Shown one piece after another: positions 1 to 8,716 of a stretch of 64,000 nucleotides of DNA (the first letter of the stretch is position 1; each line of letters begins with the position of its first letter). This stretch comes from Betaproteobacteria bacterium. GTDB taxonomy: Bacteria; Pseudomonadota; Gammaproteobacteria; Burkholderiales; SG8-39. Below the pieces are notes generated by a model. That model was not told the origin of the DNA, made no database searches, and worked only from the letters and a program-made list of their open reading frames with translations. A program made the position numbers and the translations under genes. Where the stretch lies: NCBI GenBank assembly GCA_009693435.1, contig SHXF01000004.1, positions 1 through 64,000 on the forward strand, in the 5' to 3' direction.

Positions 1-1022
1 AGGACCTCAGCCGCATGCCAGGCCCAGCGCGGATCCCACAGGGCGCCGCGTCCGATTGCGATCATGTCCGCCTTGCCTGATGCGATGATGTCCTCGGCCT
101 GTTGCGGATCGGTGATCAGGCCGACCGAGCGGGTCGTCATGCCGGTTTCGCGGCGCACTTTTTCGCCGAAACCCACCTGGTAGCCGGAGGCGAGCGGGAT
201 TTTCGCGCGCGGGTCGAGCCCGCCGGAAGAAATGTCCATGTAGTCGCAACCGAGTTTTTTCAGTTCGTGCGCGAACACCACGGTCTCCTCGGGGGTCCAA
301 CCGCCATCCATCCAGTCGGTGGCTGAAACGCGTATGCCCAGCGGCTTGTCGGCAGGCCAGGCGGCGCGGACCGCGGCGAACACTTCCAGCGGGAAGCGCA
401 TGCGGTTCTCCAGGCTGCCGCCGTATTCGTCGGTGCGCTGATTGCTCAAAGGGGAGAGGAACTGATGCACCAGGTAACCGTGTCCACCGTGGAATTCGAT
501 GAGGTCGTAGCCTATCCGCTCGGCGCGCTTGGTTGCCGACACCCATTGCGCGACGAGCTCGCTGATTTCGGGTTTCGTCAGTGCCTCGGGGACGGGCCAG
601 TCGGGGGCAAACGCAATCGCGGACGGCGCCTTGGCACGCCAGGCGCCGTCTTCGGGTCTGAGTGGCTTGCCGCCCTGGGAGGGCGCCAGAGTGGGGCCTT
701 TGCGGCCGGCGTGGCCGAGCTGAATGCCGTGGCTGGCGACGCCGTACTGTTTGCAGAAATCGATGACGCGTTTCATCGCCGCTTCATTCTGGTCGGAGTA
801 CATGCCGGCGCAGCGCGCCGTGATGCGGCCATCGGCATGGACGTTGGTCATCTCCGTCATGACCAGCGCCGCGCCGCCTAGCGAGAACGACCCCAGGTGC
901 ATCAGGTGCCAGTCGCTCGCGCAGCCGTCATCCGAGTTGTACTGGCACATGGGCGAGACGACCACGCGGTTGGGCAGCGTCAGGCCGCGCAGCGTGATGG
1001 GGGAAAACAGGGTACTTGCCAT
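1..1022 (-). CDS. NADH:flavin oxidoreductase, Old Yellow Enzyme family (3' end off window)
   Basis: FMN-dependent ene-reductase/NADPH dehydrogenase of the NamA/XenA type, a TIM barrel that reduces activated C=C bonds. The reverse frame is open from an ATG at 1022 to the window edge, giving 340 codons. The N-terminus has the family opening LFSPITLRGLTLPNRVVVSP followed by MCQY. Then come GIQLGHAGRKG, where the His and Arg contact FMN and substrate, EFHGGHGYLVHQFLSP, GGSLENRMRF, and near the edge ADMIAIGRGALWDP. About 20-30 C-terminal residues are probably missing, judged from a usual length of about 360. A shortened paralogue lies at 61831-62274. Family assignment is secure; the physiological substrate is unknown. 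Confidence 0.93.
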   Translation of the reverse strand, partial: MASTLFSPITLRGLTLPNRVVVSPMCQYNSDDGCASDWHLMHLGSFSLGGAALVMTEMTNVHADGRITARCAGMYSDQNEAAMKRVIDFCKQYGVASHGIQLGHAGRKGPTLAPSQGGKPLRPEDGAWRAKAPSAIAFAPDWPVPEALTKPEISELVAQWVSATKRAERIGYDLIEFHGGHGYLVHQFLSPLSNQRTDEYGGSLENRMRFPLEVFAAVRAAWPADKPLGIRVSATDWMDGGWTPEETVVFAHELKKLGCDYMDISSGGLDPRAKIPLASGYQVGFGEKVRRETGMTTRSVGLITDPQQAEDIIASGKADMIAIGRGALWDPRWAWHAAEV

Positions 1023-1092
1023 AGGGGAAACCTCTATCGGGTCGGAATGGAACGTTGGGGCGTGCGTGGAACATTCAATTGTACGTCCTTGC

Positions 1093-1254
1093 ACGTTCGC
1101 CTCCGTTGCCGGGTGCGGCACTCCGTTAAGCACCGCCGTCGCAGGGCGCGGATTCAGCGCGCCATGATCGCTTTCACGTTCGCCTCCGTCGCCGGGTGCG
1201 GCACTGCGCGGAGCACTGCCACCGTAGGGCGCGGATTCATCGCGCCATGGTCGC
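1093..1254. repeat. Two direct copies of an ~80-bp intergenic unit
   Basis: The unit begins cacgttcgcctccgt and contains gccgggtgcggcact and agggcgcggattca. It occurs at about 1093-1168 and again at about 1176-1254. The second copy runs straight into the dispersed repeat copy that follows. No gene lies here. The duplication is read directly from the sequence; its function is unknown. Confidence 0.7.
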
Positions 1255-1348
1255 GGGAAAGCCACCCTATTCGGCGCGCTGAAGCCGCGCCCTTCGCCTG
1301 CGCGATAGTGCCACCGCTCGGCGACTAATGGCACATCCGCTTGAACCG
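1223..1348 (-). repeat. Dispersed intergenic repeat, copy A (inverted relative to copies B and C)
   Basis: One of four related elements in the window; the others are at 36363-36540, 43012-43197 and 63472-63650. Shared blocks are gcggattcatcgcgccatgg with tcgcgggaaa, tattcggcgcgctgaag, gatagtgccaccgctcggcg and tggcacatc. Two imperfect palindromes are built in, one centred on CCATGG and one of the form GCCrCC-GAGC-GGTGGC. No open frame for a transposase is present, so it resembles a REP/MITE-like non-autonomous element. Confidence 0.75.
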
Positions 1349-1460
1349 CGTCCTCGCGACACCGCAATCAAGCGATGCAATGAAAGGCGCATCCTCCCGA
1401 GCGCAGAGGGGCGGGCAGATTCGCGGCAGCGCGCGCCGCTGTCGCATATACTTGCCCGCC

Positions 1461-3146
1461 ATGACCCAGCCCGCACTCGTCCCCCGGCCCGCCGCTACCC
1501 TGATCCTCGCCCGCGATACCGACGCCGGCATAGAGGTGTTCCTGTTGCGCCGCACGCATCTCGCCGCGTTCGCTGGCGGCAATTATGTTTTTCCCGGCGG
1601 CGCGCTCGACCCATCCGATCATCACGATCACTGGAGCGGGCACAGCGAAAGCATGGACGATGCCGCGGCAAGTCGGCTGCTGTCGCTGGAGCAAGGCGGG
1701 CTGGCGTACTGGGTGGCAGCGGTTCGCGAATGCTTCGAGGAGGCGGGCCTGCTGCTCGCGTGCGACGAGCGGGGCGAACTGTTGGCGATAGGCGACACAT
1801 CCGCCGCCAGTGATTTCGCCAGCCTGCGCGCGCAGTTGCTCGCGGGCTCGCTGTCGTTCGCCGAGCTTTGCGAGGCGCGCAACCTGCGCCTCGCGCTGGA
1901 TCGCGTCGCCTACTTCAGTCACTGGATCACCGGGCAGGGCCGGCCGCGCCGCTTCGACGCGCGTTTCTTCGTCGCTGTCGCCCCGCCGCTGCAGACCGGA
2001 TCGCATGACGCCAATGAAACGGTGGACCACGTCTGGATCCGCCCCGCCGAAGCGCTGGAGCGCCATCGCGGCGGCACGCTGACTCTGATGTTTCCCACCA
2101 TCAAGACGCTGGAAGCGCTGGCGAAGTTCGACGCCACCGAGGCCCTGATGCAACACGCGCGCACGCCGCGCGCCATCGCGCCCACCATGCCGCGCCCTGC
2201 CACCGGCCGCGCCGAGCGACGCATGCTCATACCCGGCGACTACGCCTACGCGGAAGTGTCCAGACTGGACCCGGAGGGCCGCGGCGGCGCGTCCTACGAG
2301 ATCCTGCCCGGCGTGATGACGCGGCTCTCCGATCAGGTGCGGCGCCTCACCGCGCCCAATCCGGGTTTCATGACCGGCCCGGGCACCAACAGCTATCTGC
2401 TCGGCGCGGGCGACGAGATCGCGGTGATCGATCCCGGCCCGGCGAACGATGAGCATATCGAACGCCTGCTGGAAGATGCAAAGGGCGCAGGAGGCAGGGG
2501 CAGCATCCGCTGGATACTGGTCACTCACACTCACATGGACCACTCGCCAGCGGCGGCGCTGCTGCGCGAGCGGACCGGCGCCGAACTGCTGGGCATGCCG
2601 CCTCCGGCGCGGGAGAATCAGGACCAGAGTTTCCGTCCCGACCGCGTGCTCGCCCACGGCGGACGCATCACCGTGGCCGGTTGCACCCTGCGCGTGATAC
2701 ACACGCCCGGACACGCCTCCAACCAGGTGTGCTACCTGCTGGAGAACGAGAAGCTGCTCTTCACCGGCGATCACATCATGCAGGGCTCGACTGTGGTCAT
2801 CAACCCGCCCGACGGCGACATGGCCGTCTACCTCGCGTCACTGCGACTGCTGCAGCACGAAGACCTTGAATGGCTCGCGCCCGGGCATGGCTTTCTCATG
2901 AACAAGCCGCAGGAGATGGTGGAGCGACTGCTGATCCACCGCATGGACCGCGAGAACAAGGTGCGCGCCGCGCTCAATCGCCTGGGCGGGGGCACGCTGG
3001 AGGAATTGGTGCCCGTGGCTTACGACGACGTGCCCGCGCGCGTGCATCCGGTGGCGAGCCGTTCGCTGCTCGCGCACCTGATCAAGCTGCACGCAGAGGG
3101 ACGGGTCGCGCGGCAGGGGGAGCACTGGGCGGCGGTGGCTGGATAA
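1461..3146 (+). CDS. NUDIX hydrolase - metallo-beta-lactamase fold fusion protein
   Basis: 561 aa from ATG 1461; an in-frame codon at 1341 is rejected because it lies in repeat copy A. Residues about 1-230 form a NUDIX domain with a shortened box (RECFEEAG, residues 89-96) that would hydrolyse a nucleoside diphosphate-linked or CoA-like substrate. Residues about 290-500 form an MBL-fold hydrolase with the zinc motif HTHMDH (residues 356-361) and HTPGHA, closest in layout to LACTB2/glyoxalase II relatives. A winged-helix-like tail (about 500-555) follows. Fusion in one chain suggests sequential or coupled hydrolysis, but the substrate is unknown. The gene stands alone, with a 127-bp gap before the next one. 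Confidence 0.88.
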   Translation: MTQPALVPRPAATLILARDTDAGIEVFLLRRTHLAAFAGGNYVFPGGALDPSDHHDHWSGHSESMDDAAASRLLSLEQGGLAYWVAAVRECFEEAGLLLACDERGELLAIGDTSAASDFASLRAQLLAGSLSFAELCEARNLRLALDRVAYFSHWITGQGRPRRFDARFFVAVAPPLQTGSHDANETVDHVWIRPAEALERHRGGTLTLMFPTIKTLEALAKFDATEALMQHARTPRAIAPTMPRPATGRAERRMLIPGDYAYAEVSRLDPEGRGGASYEILPGVMTRLSDQVRRLTAPNPGFMTGPGTNSYLLGAGDEIAVIDPGPANDEHIERLLEDAKGAGGRGSIRWILVTHTHMDHSPAAALLRERTGAELLGMPPPARENQDQSFRPDRVLAHGGRITVAGCTLRVIHTPGHASNQVCYLLENEKLLFTGDHIMQGSTVVINPPDGDMAVYLASLRLLQHEDLEWLAPGHGFLMNKPQEMVERLLIHRMDRENKVRAALNRLGGGTLEELVPVAYDDVPARVHPVASRSLLAHLIKLHAEGRVARQGEHWAAVAG

Positions 3147-3273
3147 GCCCGGCAGAACGTGATGCGGGCAATGCGGGAATCCGCCGGGTCACACAAATAG
3201 TGTACTAGTAAAAATACACGAACTGCCTGGATATTACCGTAGTCACGCCTTAATTTCAGATAAATGTTCAGGA

Positions 3274-4044
3274 ATGACGCTGACACCCTGGTTCATCAAA
3301 TATTGCGCATTGGCGCTGGTCTTGCTGCTTCCCCACGCGCTGACCCTGTGCGACGCGCTGGCTGACACCCCCGCTCCTGCCCGCTACCAAAACGTACGTG
3401 CGAGCGACGCCGGCATCGGCAAGGTCTACATGGGCCGCGAGATCGCGCAGGTGATGAGTTTTCACGGCGCTGCATGGCTGGAACGTCCCGAGCGCCTGTC
3501 CGAGGAACGGCCTGACCTGGTACTCGCCGCGCTCGACCTGAAGCCCGGCATGACCGTCGCCGACATCGGCGCCGGCAGCGGCTACTATGCGCGGCGCATG
3601 GCGGAGCGCCTGGGAGCGGGCGGCATGGTGTATGCCGTGGACGTGCAGCCGGAGATGGTCAAAATTCTGGAAGGGCAGCTGGCGCGGATGGGACGCGCGG
3701 GCGATAGTGCCGGGAGCCGTGCGGCGACCGTGAAGCCGGTGCTCGGCACTACCACGGATCCGCGCCTGCCTCCCGGCTCACTCGACCTCGCGTTGATGGT
3801 GGATGTCTACCATGAGTTCGAATTTCCCCACGAGATGCTGGTCGCGATCATGCGCGCGCTCAAGCCCGGCGGACGGCTGGTGTTCGTCGAGTACCGGGCG
3901 CTCGATGCAAAGGTGCCGATCAAGGCTTTGCACACGATGACGGAGGCGCAGGTGAAGAAGGAGGCTGCCGTGCACCCGCTCGTCTGGTTGAGGACCGCGA
4001 GCGGCCTGCCGTGGCAGCACGTCATCGTTTTCCGGAAGCAATGA
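3274..4044 (+). CDS. Exported class I SAM-dependent methyltransferase-like protein
   Basis: 256 aa. Residues about 1-30 look like a cleavable Sec signal peptide: a Lys at position 9, the hydrophobic run ALALVLLLPHALTL, then a DALADT-type cleavage region. The rest is a class I methyltransferase fold: SAM-binding motif I VADIGAGSGYYARR (about 94-107), the acidic end of strand beta2 in VYAVDVQPEM, motif IV LDLALMVDVYHEF and the post-motif LKPGGRLVFVEY. Such proteins with leader peptides are known in proteobacteria, but how they would meet SAM outside the cytoplasm is not understood. Substrate unknown. It is followed by a 222-bp gap. Confidence 0.85.
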   Translation: MTLTPWFIKYCALALVLLLPHALTLCDALADTPAPARYQNVRASDAGIGKVYMGREIAQVMSFHGAAWLERPERLSEERPDLVLAALDLKPGMTVADIGAGSGYYARRMAERLGAGGMVYAVDVQPEMVKILEGQLARMGRAGDSAGSRAATVKPVLGTTTDPRLPPGSLDLALMVDVYHEFEFPHEMLVAIMRALKPGGRLVFVEYRALDAKVPIKALHTMTEAQVKKEAAVHPLVWLRTASGLPWQHVIVFRKQ

Positions 4045-4266
4045 GCGGATGTCTTCTCGGCTTGGCAGCACCGTTCGTGCCCTGCCGATGCAGGCTTCCG
4101 GAATCCAGCGCACCGAACCGCGATTTCGTAGCGTGCGCCATGCGCACGATCACACTCGACGCACGCACGGCGCCGCTGCTGCGTGCGCATAGCGCACGCT
4201 ACATTTCAACAGCGAATAAACGATACTGGACAATGGAACGAGGTTTTCTGGATCGAGGAGCACACC

Positions 4267-5037
4267 ATGGAAAGCAAAGTGATCGCGCATCACCCCGTCG
4301 TGTCACCCGAGGACTGGCTCGCCGCCCGCTTGCGCCTGCTCGAAAGGGAGAAGGAACTCACGCGCCTGCGCGACGCGGTCGCCGCCGAACGCCGCGCACT
4401 GCCCTGGGAAAGGGTCGTGAAGCCCTACCGCTTCCAGGGGCCGGATGGCGAAGAAACGCTCGCCAGCCTGTGCCGTGGCAACAGCCAGTTGATCGTCTAC
4501 CACTTCATGCTCGGCGCGGGCTGGAAAGAAGGTTGCCCGAGTTGCTCCTTCATGTCCGACCACGTGGACGGCGCGCTGCCGCACCTTGCAGCGCGCGACG
4601 TGAGCTACGTCGCCGTGTCCCGCGCCCCGCTGGAGGAGATCGAAGCATTCAGGCGGCGCATGGGCTGGCGCTTCCGGTGGGTGTCTTCGCACGGCAACGA
4701 TTTCAACATCGACTTCCGCGTCTCGCCTACCCCCGGCGAGAAGGCGCAGGGCCGGTTGGCCTACAACTACGGGGAAATGAATTTCTCGGGCGACGAGCTG
4801 CCGGGCGCGAGCGTGTTCTGCAAGGACGCGACCGGTGACGTCTTCCACACCTATTCCACCTACGGCCGCGGGCTCGATCTGCTTATTGGCTCCTATAACT
4901 GGCTCGACCTGGTGCCCAAAGGCCGCGACGAGGACGGACTCAAATACTCCATGGCCTGGGTGCGGCACCACGACAGGTACCAGGACCCGCCCGAAAGCAC
5001 AGACGACGGCTGTGGTGCCGTGAAGGCCCGTGTGTAA
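4267..5037 (+). CDS. DUF899 family thioredoxin-like protein
   Basis: 256 aa from ATG 4267, chosen because GAGGAG sits 8 bases upstream; the frame is open further back to 4183 without recognisable sequence. The N-terminus (SPEDWLAARLRLLEREKELT) and the block YHFMLGAGWKEGCPSCSFM are typical of DUF899. The CPSC pair at about residue 93-96 resembles a thioredoxin CxxC site, so a dithiol-disulfide oxidoreductase role is often suggested. The C-terminus contains VFHTYSTYGRGLD and YNWLDLVPKGRDE, also family features. Cytosolic; no signal peptide. It appears to be a single-gene unit. Confidence 0.88.
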   Translation: MESKVIAHHPVVSPEDWLAARLRLLEREKELTRLRDAVAAERRALPWERVVKPYRFQGPDGEETLASLCRGNSQLIVYHFMLGAGWKEGCPSCSFMSDHVDGALPHLAARDVSYVAVSRAPLEEIEAFRRRMGWRFRWVSSHGNDFNIDFRVSPTPGEKAQGRLAYNYGEMNFSGDELPGASVFCKDATGDVFHTYSTYGRGLDLLIGSYNWLDLVPKGRDEDGLKYSMAWVRHHDRYQDPPESTDDGCGAVKARV

Positions 5038-5310
5038 CCCGCCGCATCGCGGGAACGGTGTCGTTCTCCCGCCGGTTGGTCTTTGCTAGGCCGCGACGGC
5101 GCCAGCCTTCTTTGCCTCGTGCTTCTTCGTGTTCTTCGCGCGCGTCACCAGCCCTGCGAGGTGCTTGGAGGTTCTCTGTTTCCTGCGTCGGGTGGTCAGC
5201 ATTTTTGAGTGTGTCAATGGGGTCTCCGGTCGGTGAAGGGTTGAACTGCGCCCGAGTCTGACCCGTTTACGCGCGCTTGGCCACTTTCTTCCGCTGCAGC
5301 CGCTCTTCGT

Positions 5311-6417
5311 TCAGGGCTTAAGCGCCTTGTAGAGAAAGGGTAGGCTCACGTCCATGCGGTAATCGACGTCCGAATGGTTGTCGTCGAATTCCTCGTAGGT
5401 GTGGCGGATGCCCGCTTGCGCGAGGCGCTTGGCGAGGATGCGCGTGCCGTAGTGGATGTGGTACTGGTCTTTCCAGCCGCAGTCGATGTAGATGCCGCGC
5501 AGGGTCTTCAGGTTGGCGCGGTATTTCGCCACCAGGTTCACCGGGTCGTGCGCCCGCCACCTGTCCCAGCGCCGCGCGATCACTTCGCCGGATTCCAGGT
5601 TGAACGGCACGCGAAAGCCGTTCGGCGCTCCGGGGTCCGGATCGTAGGTCGCCGCCATGCAGAGATTCATGATGGTGTGGCCTTCACCGCCGGAGAGTTT
5701 TTCCCGTTTCCACACCGACGCGAGAAAGCGCTTGATGCGCCCGTCGTCCAGGCCTTCCGCCAGACCTTTTTTCGTGGATTCGCCGAGCGCGTTGTACGGC
5801 CCGGCCTTGCGCTTGTCGGCGCGGTACTTCGATAACTCGTTCAGCGTGTTCGGCCAGTCGTGCCAATAGACGAAATCGAAATACGCATCCCCCGAATGAT
5901 TGGCGATCGCGCCCCAGTACTGCGGGTACTTCATCGCGTGGATGATGGCCCCGTAACCGCCGGATGATTTGCCGAAGCAGCCGCGATGGTCCCGGCTCGC
6001 AAGCGTGCGGAACTCACGATCGACAAAGGGGATGATTTCCTTGGTGAGGTAGTCCGCGTAGTTGCCGATCGCCGACGAATTCACGTACTGATTGCCGCCG
6101 AGCGCCGTGAAGCAGTCCGGGAAAACGAAGATCGCCGGCCCCATCTTCTGTTCATGGATCAGCCGCGCCGCGCGCTCCGGCACGTTGTCGCCGAACGGTT
6201 TCCAGCCGACGTGCGACAGCCCCGAGCCGGTAAAACCGACCAGGTCGTAGAGGACGGGGAAGCGTTGCGTATTGCCGGGCTCGCTGTATTGCGGGGGGAG
6301 CCAGACGGCCAGCTTGCGTACATACGGATCCTTGAGCGGATTGCTCTTGAGGATAGTCGAGGTGTGCTCGAGAACGGCGAGGGTGCCGGCGGGGGCTTTG
6401 GAGTGTTTCAGTGCCAT
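5311..6417 (-). CDS. Putative esterase, alpha/beta-hydrolase (esterase D / CE1-like)
   Basis: 368 aa, reverse strand, ATG at 6417. The family is the putative esterase group that includes enterochelin esterase and S-formylglutathione hydrolase relatives. The nucleophile elbow is GKSSGG (G149-G154, Ser151 the likely nucleophile). A C-terminal DDNHSDVDYR supplies the likely catalytic His, and YIDCGWKDQYH precedes it. No signal peptide is evident, so it probably acts in the cytoplasm. It is transcribed opposite to the neighbouring Bug gene, with about 200 bp and a REP-like repeat between their starts. Substrate unknown. Confidence 0.85.
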   Translation of the reverse strand: MALKHSKAPAGTLAVLEHTSTILKSNPLKDPYVRKLAVWLPPQYSEPGNTQRFPVLYDLVGFTGSGLSHVGWKPFGDNVPERAARLIHEQKMGPAIFVFPDCFTALGGNQYVNSSAIGNYADYLTKEIIPFVDREFRTLASRDHRGCFGKSSGGYGAIIHAMKYPQYWGAIANHSGDAYFDFVYWHDWPNTLNELSKYRADKRKAGPYNALGESTKKGLAEGLDDGRIKRFLASVWKREKLSGGEGHTIMNLCMAATYDPDPGAPNGFRVPFNLESGEVIARRWDRWRAHDPVNLVAKYRANLKTLRGIYIDCGWKDQYHIHYGTRILAKRLAQAGIRHTYEEFDDNHSDVDYRMDVSLPFLYKALKP

Positions 6418-6504
6418 GGGTATGCTCTATTTTCGCGTGATTATGATCGCCGGATTCTGGCACGTTCAGGCGCTGTACTGGTCGGCATCGGATAATCTCC
6501 GTTG

Positions 6505-6574
6505 GCCCCGAGCCTGTCGAAGGGCGTCTGCGCGGCGAATGCGAAGTTTCTGCATCATCCATTCTGAAAAGATC
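6505..6574. repeat. Composite REP-like element (CCTGAGCCTGTCGAAGG type), copy 1
   Basis: Contains ccgagcctgtcgaaggg (about 6508-6524), then about 30 bp further tcatccattctgaaaagatc (6555-6574). The same two blocks with similar spacing occur at 8207-8272. The first block alone recurs at 30679-30703. The gagcctgtcgaagg palindrome is a widespread intergenic repeat in bacteria. Confidence 0.7.
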
Positions 6575-6615
6575 AATAATCCGCAATTGATTTGTCGAAT
6601 CGAGGAGGAAGCACC

Positions 6616-7623
6616 ATGGGATTCCCAGAAGCAGCGCTGCGCCGCGCATTCCCCGGCATCGCCGCCGTATGCCTGCTCGCGTTCTGCGCCGCCGCGCAGG
6701 GCCAGGCGCCATCGGGCGCGGCGGGCGCCTGGCCCAGCCGACCCATCCGCATCCAGATTGCCTTCGCGGCCGGGGGCCTTGCCGACATGCTGGCACGCAC
6801 TGTGACAGACCGGGTGACGCAGACCCTGGGGCAGCCGTTCATACTCGAGAACAAGCCGGGTGCCGGCGGCAATGTGGCGATGGAGTCGGTGGCGCGCTCG
6901 GCGCCGGACGGTTACACGCTGCTCATGATAGGCCCCGGCCTCACCATCAACGGCACGCTGTACAAGAAACTCAATTTCGACCCGCTGAAGGACCTGGTGG
7001 CGGTGTCGGCGATCGCCATAGGTCCCTACGCGGTCTATGTCAGTTCCAGCATACCGGTGAACAACATCGCGGAATTCATCTCCTACGCGAAGGCGCGGCC
7101 CGGCCAGCTGAATTACGCCTCGGTGGGCATCGGCAGCGGCGGCCACCTGTCCGGGGTGTTGCTCGCCCTGGCGGCGGGCATAGACATGACCCATGTGCCC
7201 TACAAGGGAATACAGGGCATCGCCCCCGACATGGTATCGGGGCAGGTGCACCTGGTGTTCAACGCCTTCGGTCCGCTCAATGGCTTCGTGCAGAGCGGCA
7301 AGGTCAAGCTGATCGGCGTGAGTTCCGCCAAGCGGGTGGCGGCCTATCCTGACGTACCCTCGCTTGCCGAATCGGGGCTGCCCGGCTTCGATGCCGGCGG
7401 CTGGTACGCGTTTTTCCTGCCCGCGGCCACGCCCCGCGACATCGTGGTGCGGCTGAATGCGGAAGTGGTGAAGGCGTTCGGCCAGCGCGACGTGTACGAC
7501 CGCATCGACAAGACCGGCCTGCAACCTTCGCCCCAGTCCCTGGACGAAGCCGCGCAGTTCGTCCGGCGCGAGGCGGAAAAATGGGGCAAGGCGGTGCGCG
7601 CCTCGGGGGCGGTGGCGGAGTAA
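6616..7623 (+). CDS. Tripartite tricarboxylate transporter substrate-binding protein, Bug/TctC family
   Basis: 335 aa from ATG 6616, supported by GAGGAGG at 6602. A signal peptide (VCLLAFCAAAQGQ) directs it to the periplasm. Family blocks are WPSRPIRIQIAFAAGGLAD, ENKPGAGGNVAMESVA, APDGYTLL, KKLNFDPLKDLV and HVPYKG, which form the two-lobed anion-binding fold for small carboxylates. The TctA/TctB membrane partners are absent from the window, as is usual for orphan Bug proteins. The next gene follows after a short gap. Ligand unknown. Confidence 0.93.
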   Translation: MGFPEAALRRAFPGIAAVCLLAFCAAAQGQAPSGAAGAWPSRPIRIQIAFAAGGLADMLARTVTDRVTQTLGQPFILENKPGAGGNVAMESVARSAPDGYTLLMIGPGLTINGTLYKKLNFDPLKDLVAVSAIAIGPYAVYVSSSIPVNNIAEFISYAKARPGQLNYASVGIGSGGHLSGVLLALAAGIDMTHVPYKGIQGIAPDMVSGQVHLVFNAFGPLNGFVQSGKVKLIGVSSAKRVAAYPDVPSLAESGLPGFDAGGWYAFFLPAATPRDIVVRLNAEVVKAFGQRDVYDRIDKTGLQPSPQSLDEAAQFVRREAEKWGKAVRASGAVAE

Positions 7624-7674
7624 TCGTTGCCGCGTGATACCGTAGCGCCTTCGCAACCAACCGGAATTCCATCC

Positions 7675-8130
7675 GTGGCCCTCCTCCTCTCGCTGCACAT
7701 CCTCGCCTCCGTCGTCTGGGTGGGCGGCATGTTCGTCATCTACATGTGCCTGCGTCCCGCGCTGGGCACCCTGGAGCCGCCGCAGCGGCTGAAACTGATG
7801 CGCGTGACCTTCGGCAAGTTCTTTCCCTGGGTATGGGCGTCCATCGTGCTGCTGCTTGCCAGCGGTTACTGGATGGTGTTCGGCTACCTCGGCGGTTTCG
7901 CCAAGGTCGGCATCCACGTCCATCTGATGCAGGGCATCGGATTGTTGATGGTGGCGCTCTTCGTCTGGCTGTTTCACGGACCGTGGCTGAAGCTGAAGCG
8001 CGCGGTGGATGCCGGGGAGTGGGCGGTCGCAGGCCCGAATCTGAACCGCATCCGCCAGATCATCGCCATCAACCTGCCGCTGGGACTAATCGTCGCCGTG
8101 ATCGGCGCAAGCGGGCGCTACTGGAGGTGA
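7675..8130 (+). CDS. Small integral membrane protein, CopD-like
   Basis: 151 aa if started at GTG 7675; a TTG at 7627 would add 16 residues without hydrophobic character, so the later start is preferred. Four membrane segments can be read: LLLSLHILASVVWVGGMFVI, FFPWVWASIVLLLASGYWMV, MQGIGLLMVALFVWLF and IIAINLPLGLIVAVIG. The HILASVVWVGGM opening with a His in the first helix resembles the CopD/YphA-type haem- or copper-linked membrane family. It lies directly behind the Bug gene and may be co-transcribed. Function unproven. Confidence 0.72.
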   Translation: MALLLSLHILASVVWVGGMFVIYMCLRPALGTLEPPQRLKLMRVTFGKFFPWVWASIVLLLASGYWMVFGYLGGFAKVGIHVHLMQGIGLLMVALFVWLFHGPWLKLKRAVDAGEWAVAGPNLNRIRQIIAINLPLGLIVAVIGASGRYWR

Positions 8131-8206
8131 GGGCTCGCGGGATCCCTCTGTTAGCGCCTGCCCCCGGCGCGGCATTCGACCGCAGCGGTCATGCGCCATA
8201 CCTCCG

Positions 8207-8272
8207 TTCACCCTGAGCCTGTCGAAGGACGACAAACTCAGCACTTGCAGTGTCATCCGTTCTGAAATGATC
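8207..8272. repeat. Composite REP-like element, copy 2
   Basis: The block caccctgagcctgtcgaagg (about 8209-8228) is followed by tcatccgttctgaaatgatc (8253-8272), matching both blocks of the element at 6505-6574. It fills the gap between the membrane protein gene and the convergent toxin gene and may serve as a bidirectional transcription stop. Confidence 0.7.
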
Positions 8273-8299
8273 GTTGGTTGCGCATATCGCAATCGCACC

Positions 8300-8716
8300 T
8301 CACCGCTCGAACCAATCGATCAGCTTGAACCGCCTGCCTTTCTCCAGACGGAACACGCCGAAGTCGCCGGCGTCGACGGTCAGGATCTCCCGGCAGCCGG
8401 ACTTTCCGGCCAGCCAGACGAGGGCCGCGTCGGCGAAGTCGATGTCGCGGTCGGCGTACTTCCGGATCAAGGTGCGGATCTCGCCGTACGCCGATGTCGG
8501 CACCTCCGACACCGCGAGCGCGCCACGCACTATCCATTCGAACAGCCGCGCCTTGCCCTCCGGGGTCAGAAAAAAACAGGCTTCGACGATAACCGGTGCT
8601 GCGGTGTAGAGGGGCTGCCGGTTGTGCCGCAGAAATTCTCGTGCCGGCTCGCGCAAGCGATCGGCAGGGCGGAAAAGCGGGACCAGAAACCCGGTATCGA
8701 CAATGACGCCTGTCAC
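8300..8716 (-). CDS. PIN-domain ribonuclease toxin (VapC-like)
   Basis: 138 aa, reverse strand. The PIN fold is shown by Asp7 in GVIVDTGFLV, the Glu in APVIVEACFF, the Asp pair in DIDFADAALVWLA and the Asp in ILTVDAGDFG, which together make the Mg-binding acidic centre. The start overlaps the stop of the upstream ribbon-helix-helix gene by four bases, the usual type II antitoxin-toxin arrangement. Expected to cleave RNA when released from its partner. Confidence 0.9.
   Translation of the reverse strand: MTGVIVDTGFLVPLFRPADRLREPAREFLRHNRQPLYTAAPVIVEACFFLTPEGKARLFEWIVRGALAVSEVPTSAYGEIRTLIRKYADRDIDFADAALVWLAGKSGCREILTVDAGDFGVFRLEKGRRFKLIDWFER

Noticed and set aside
1368..2774. 468-codon open frame on the reverse strand of the NUDIX-MBL gene
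   Set aside because: Antisense shadow in GC-rich DNA: no family sequence, Arg/Gly/His-rich composition, full overlap with a gene of clear function.
5038..5310. Terminator after the DUF899 gene
   Set aside because: A gcgggaa/ttctcccgc stem can be drawn but has a bulge and no T-run, so it was not listed.
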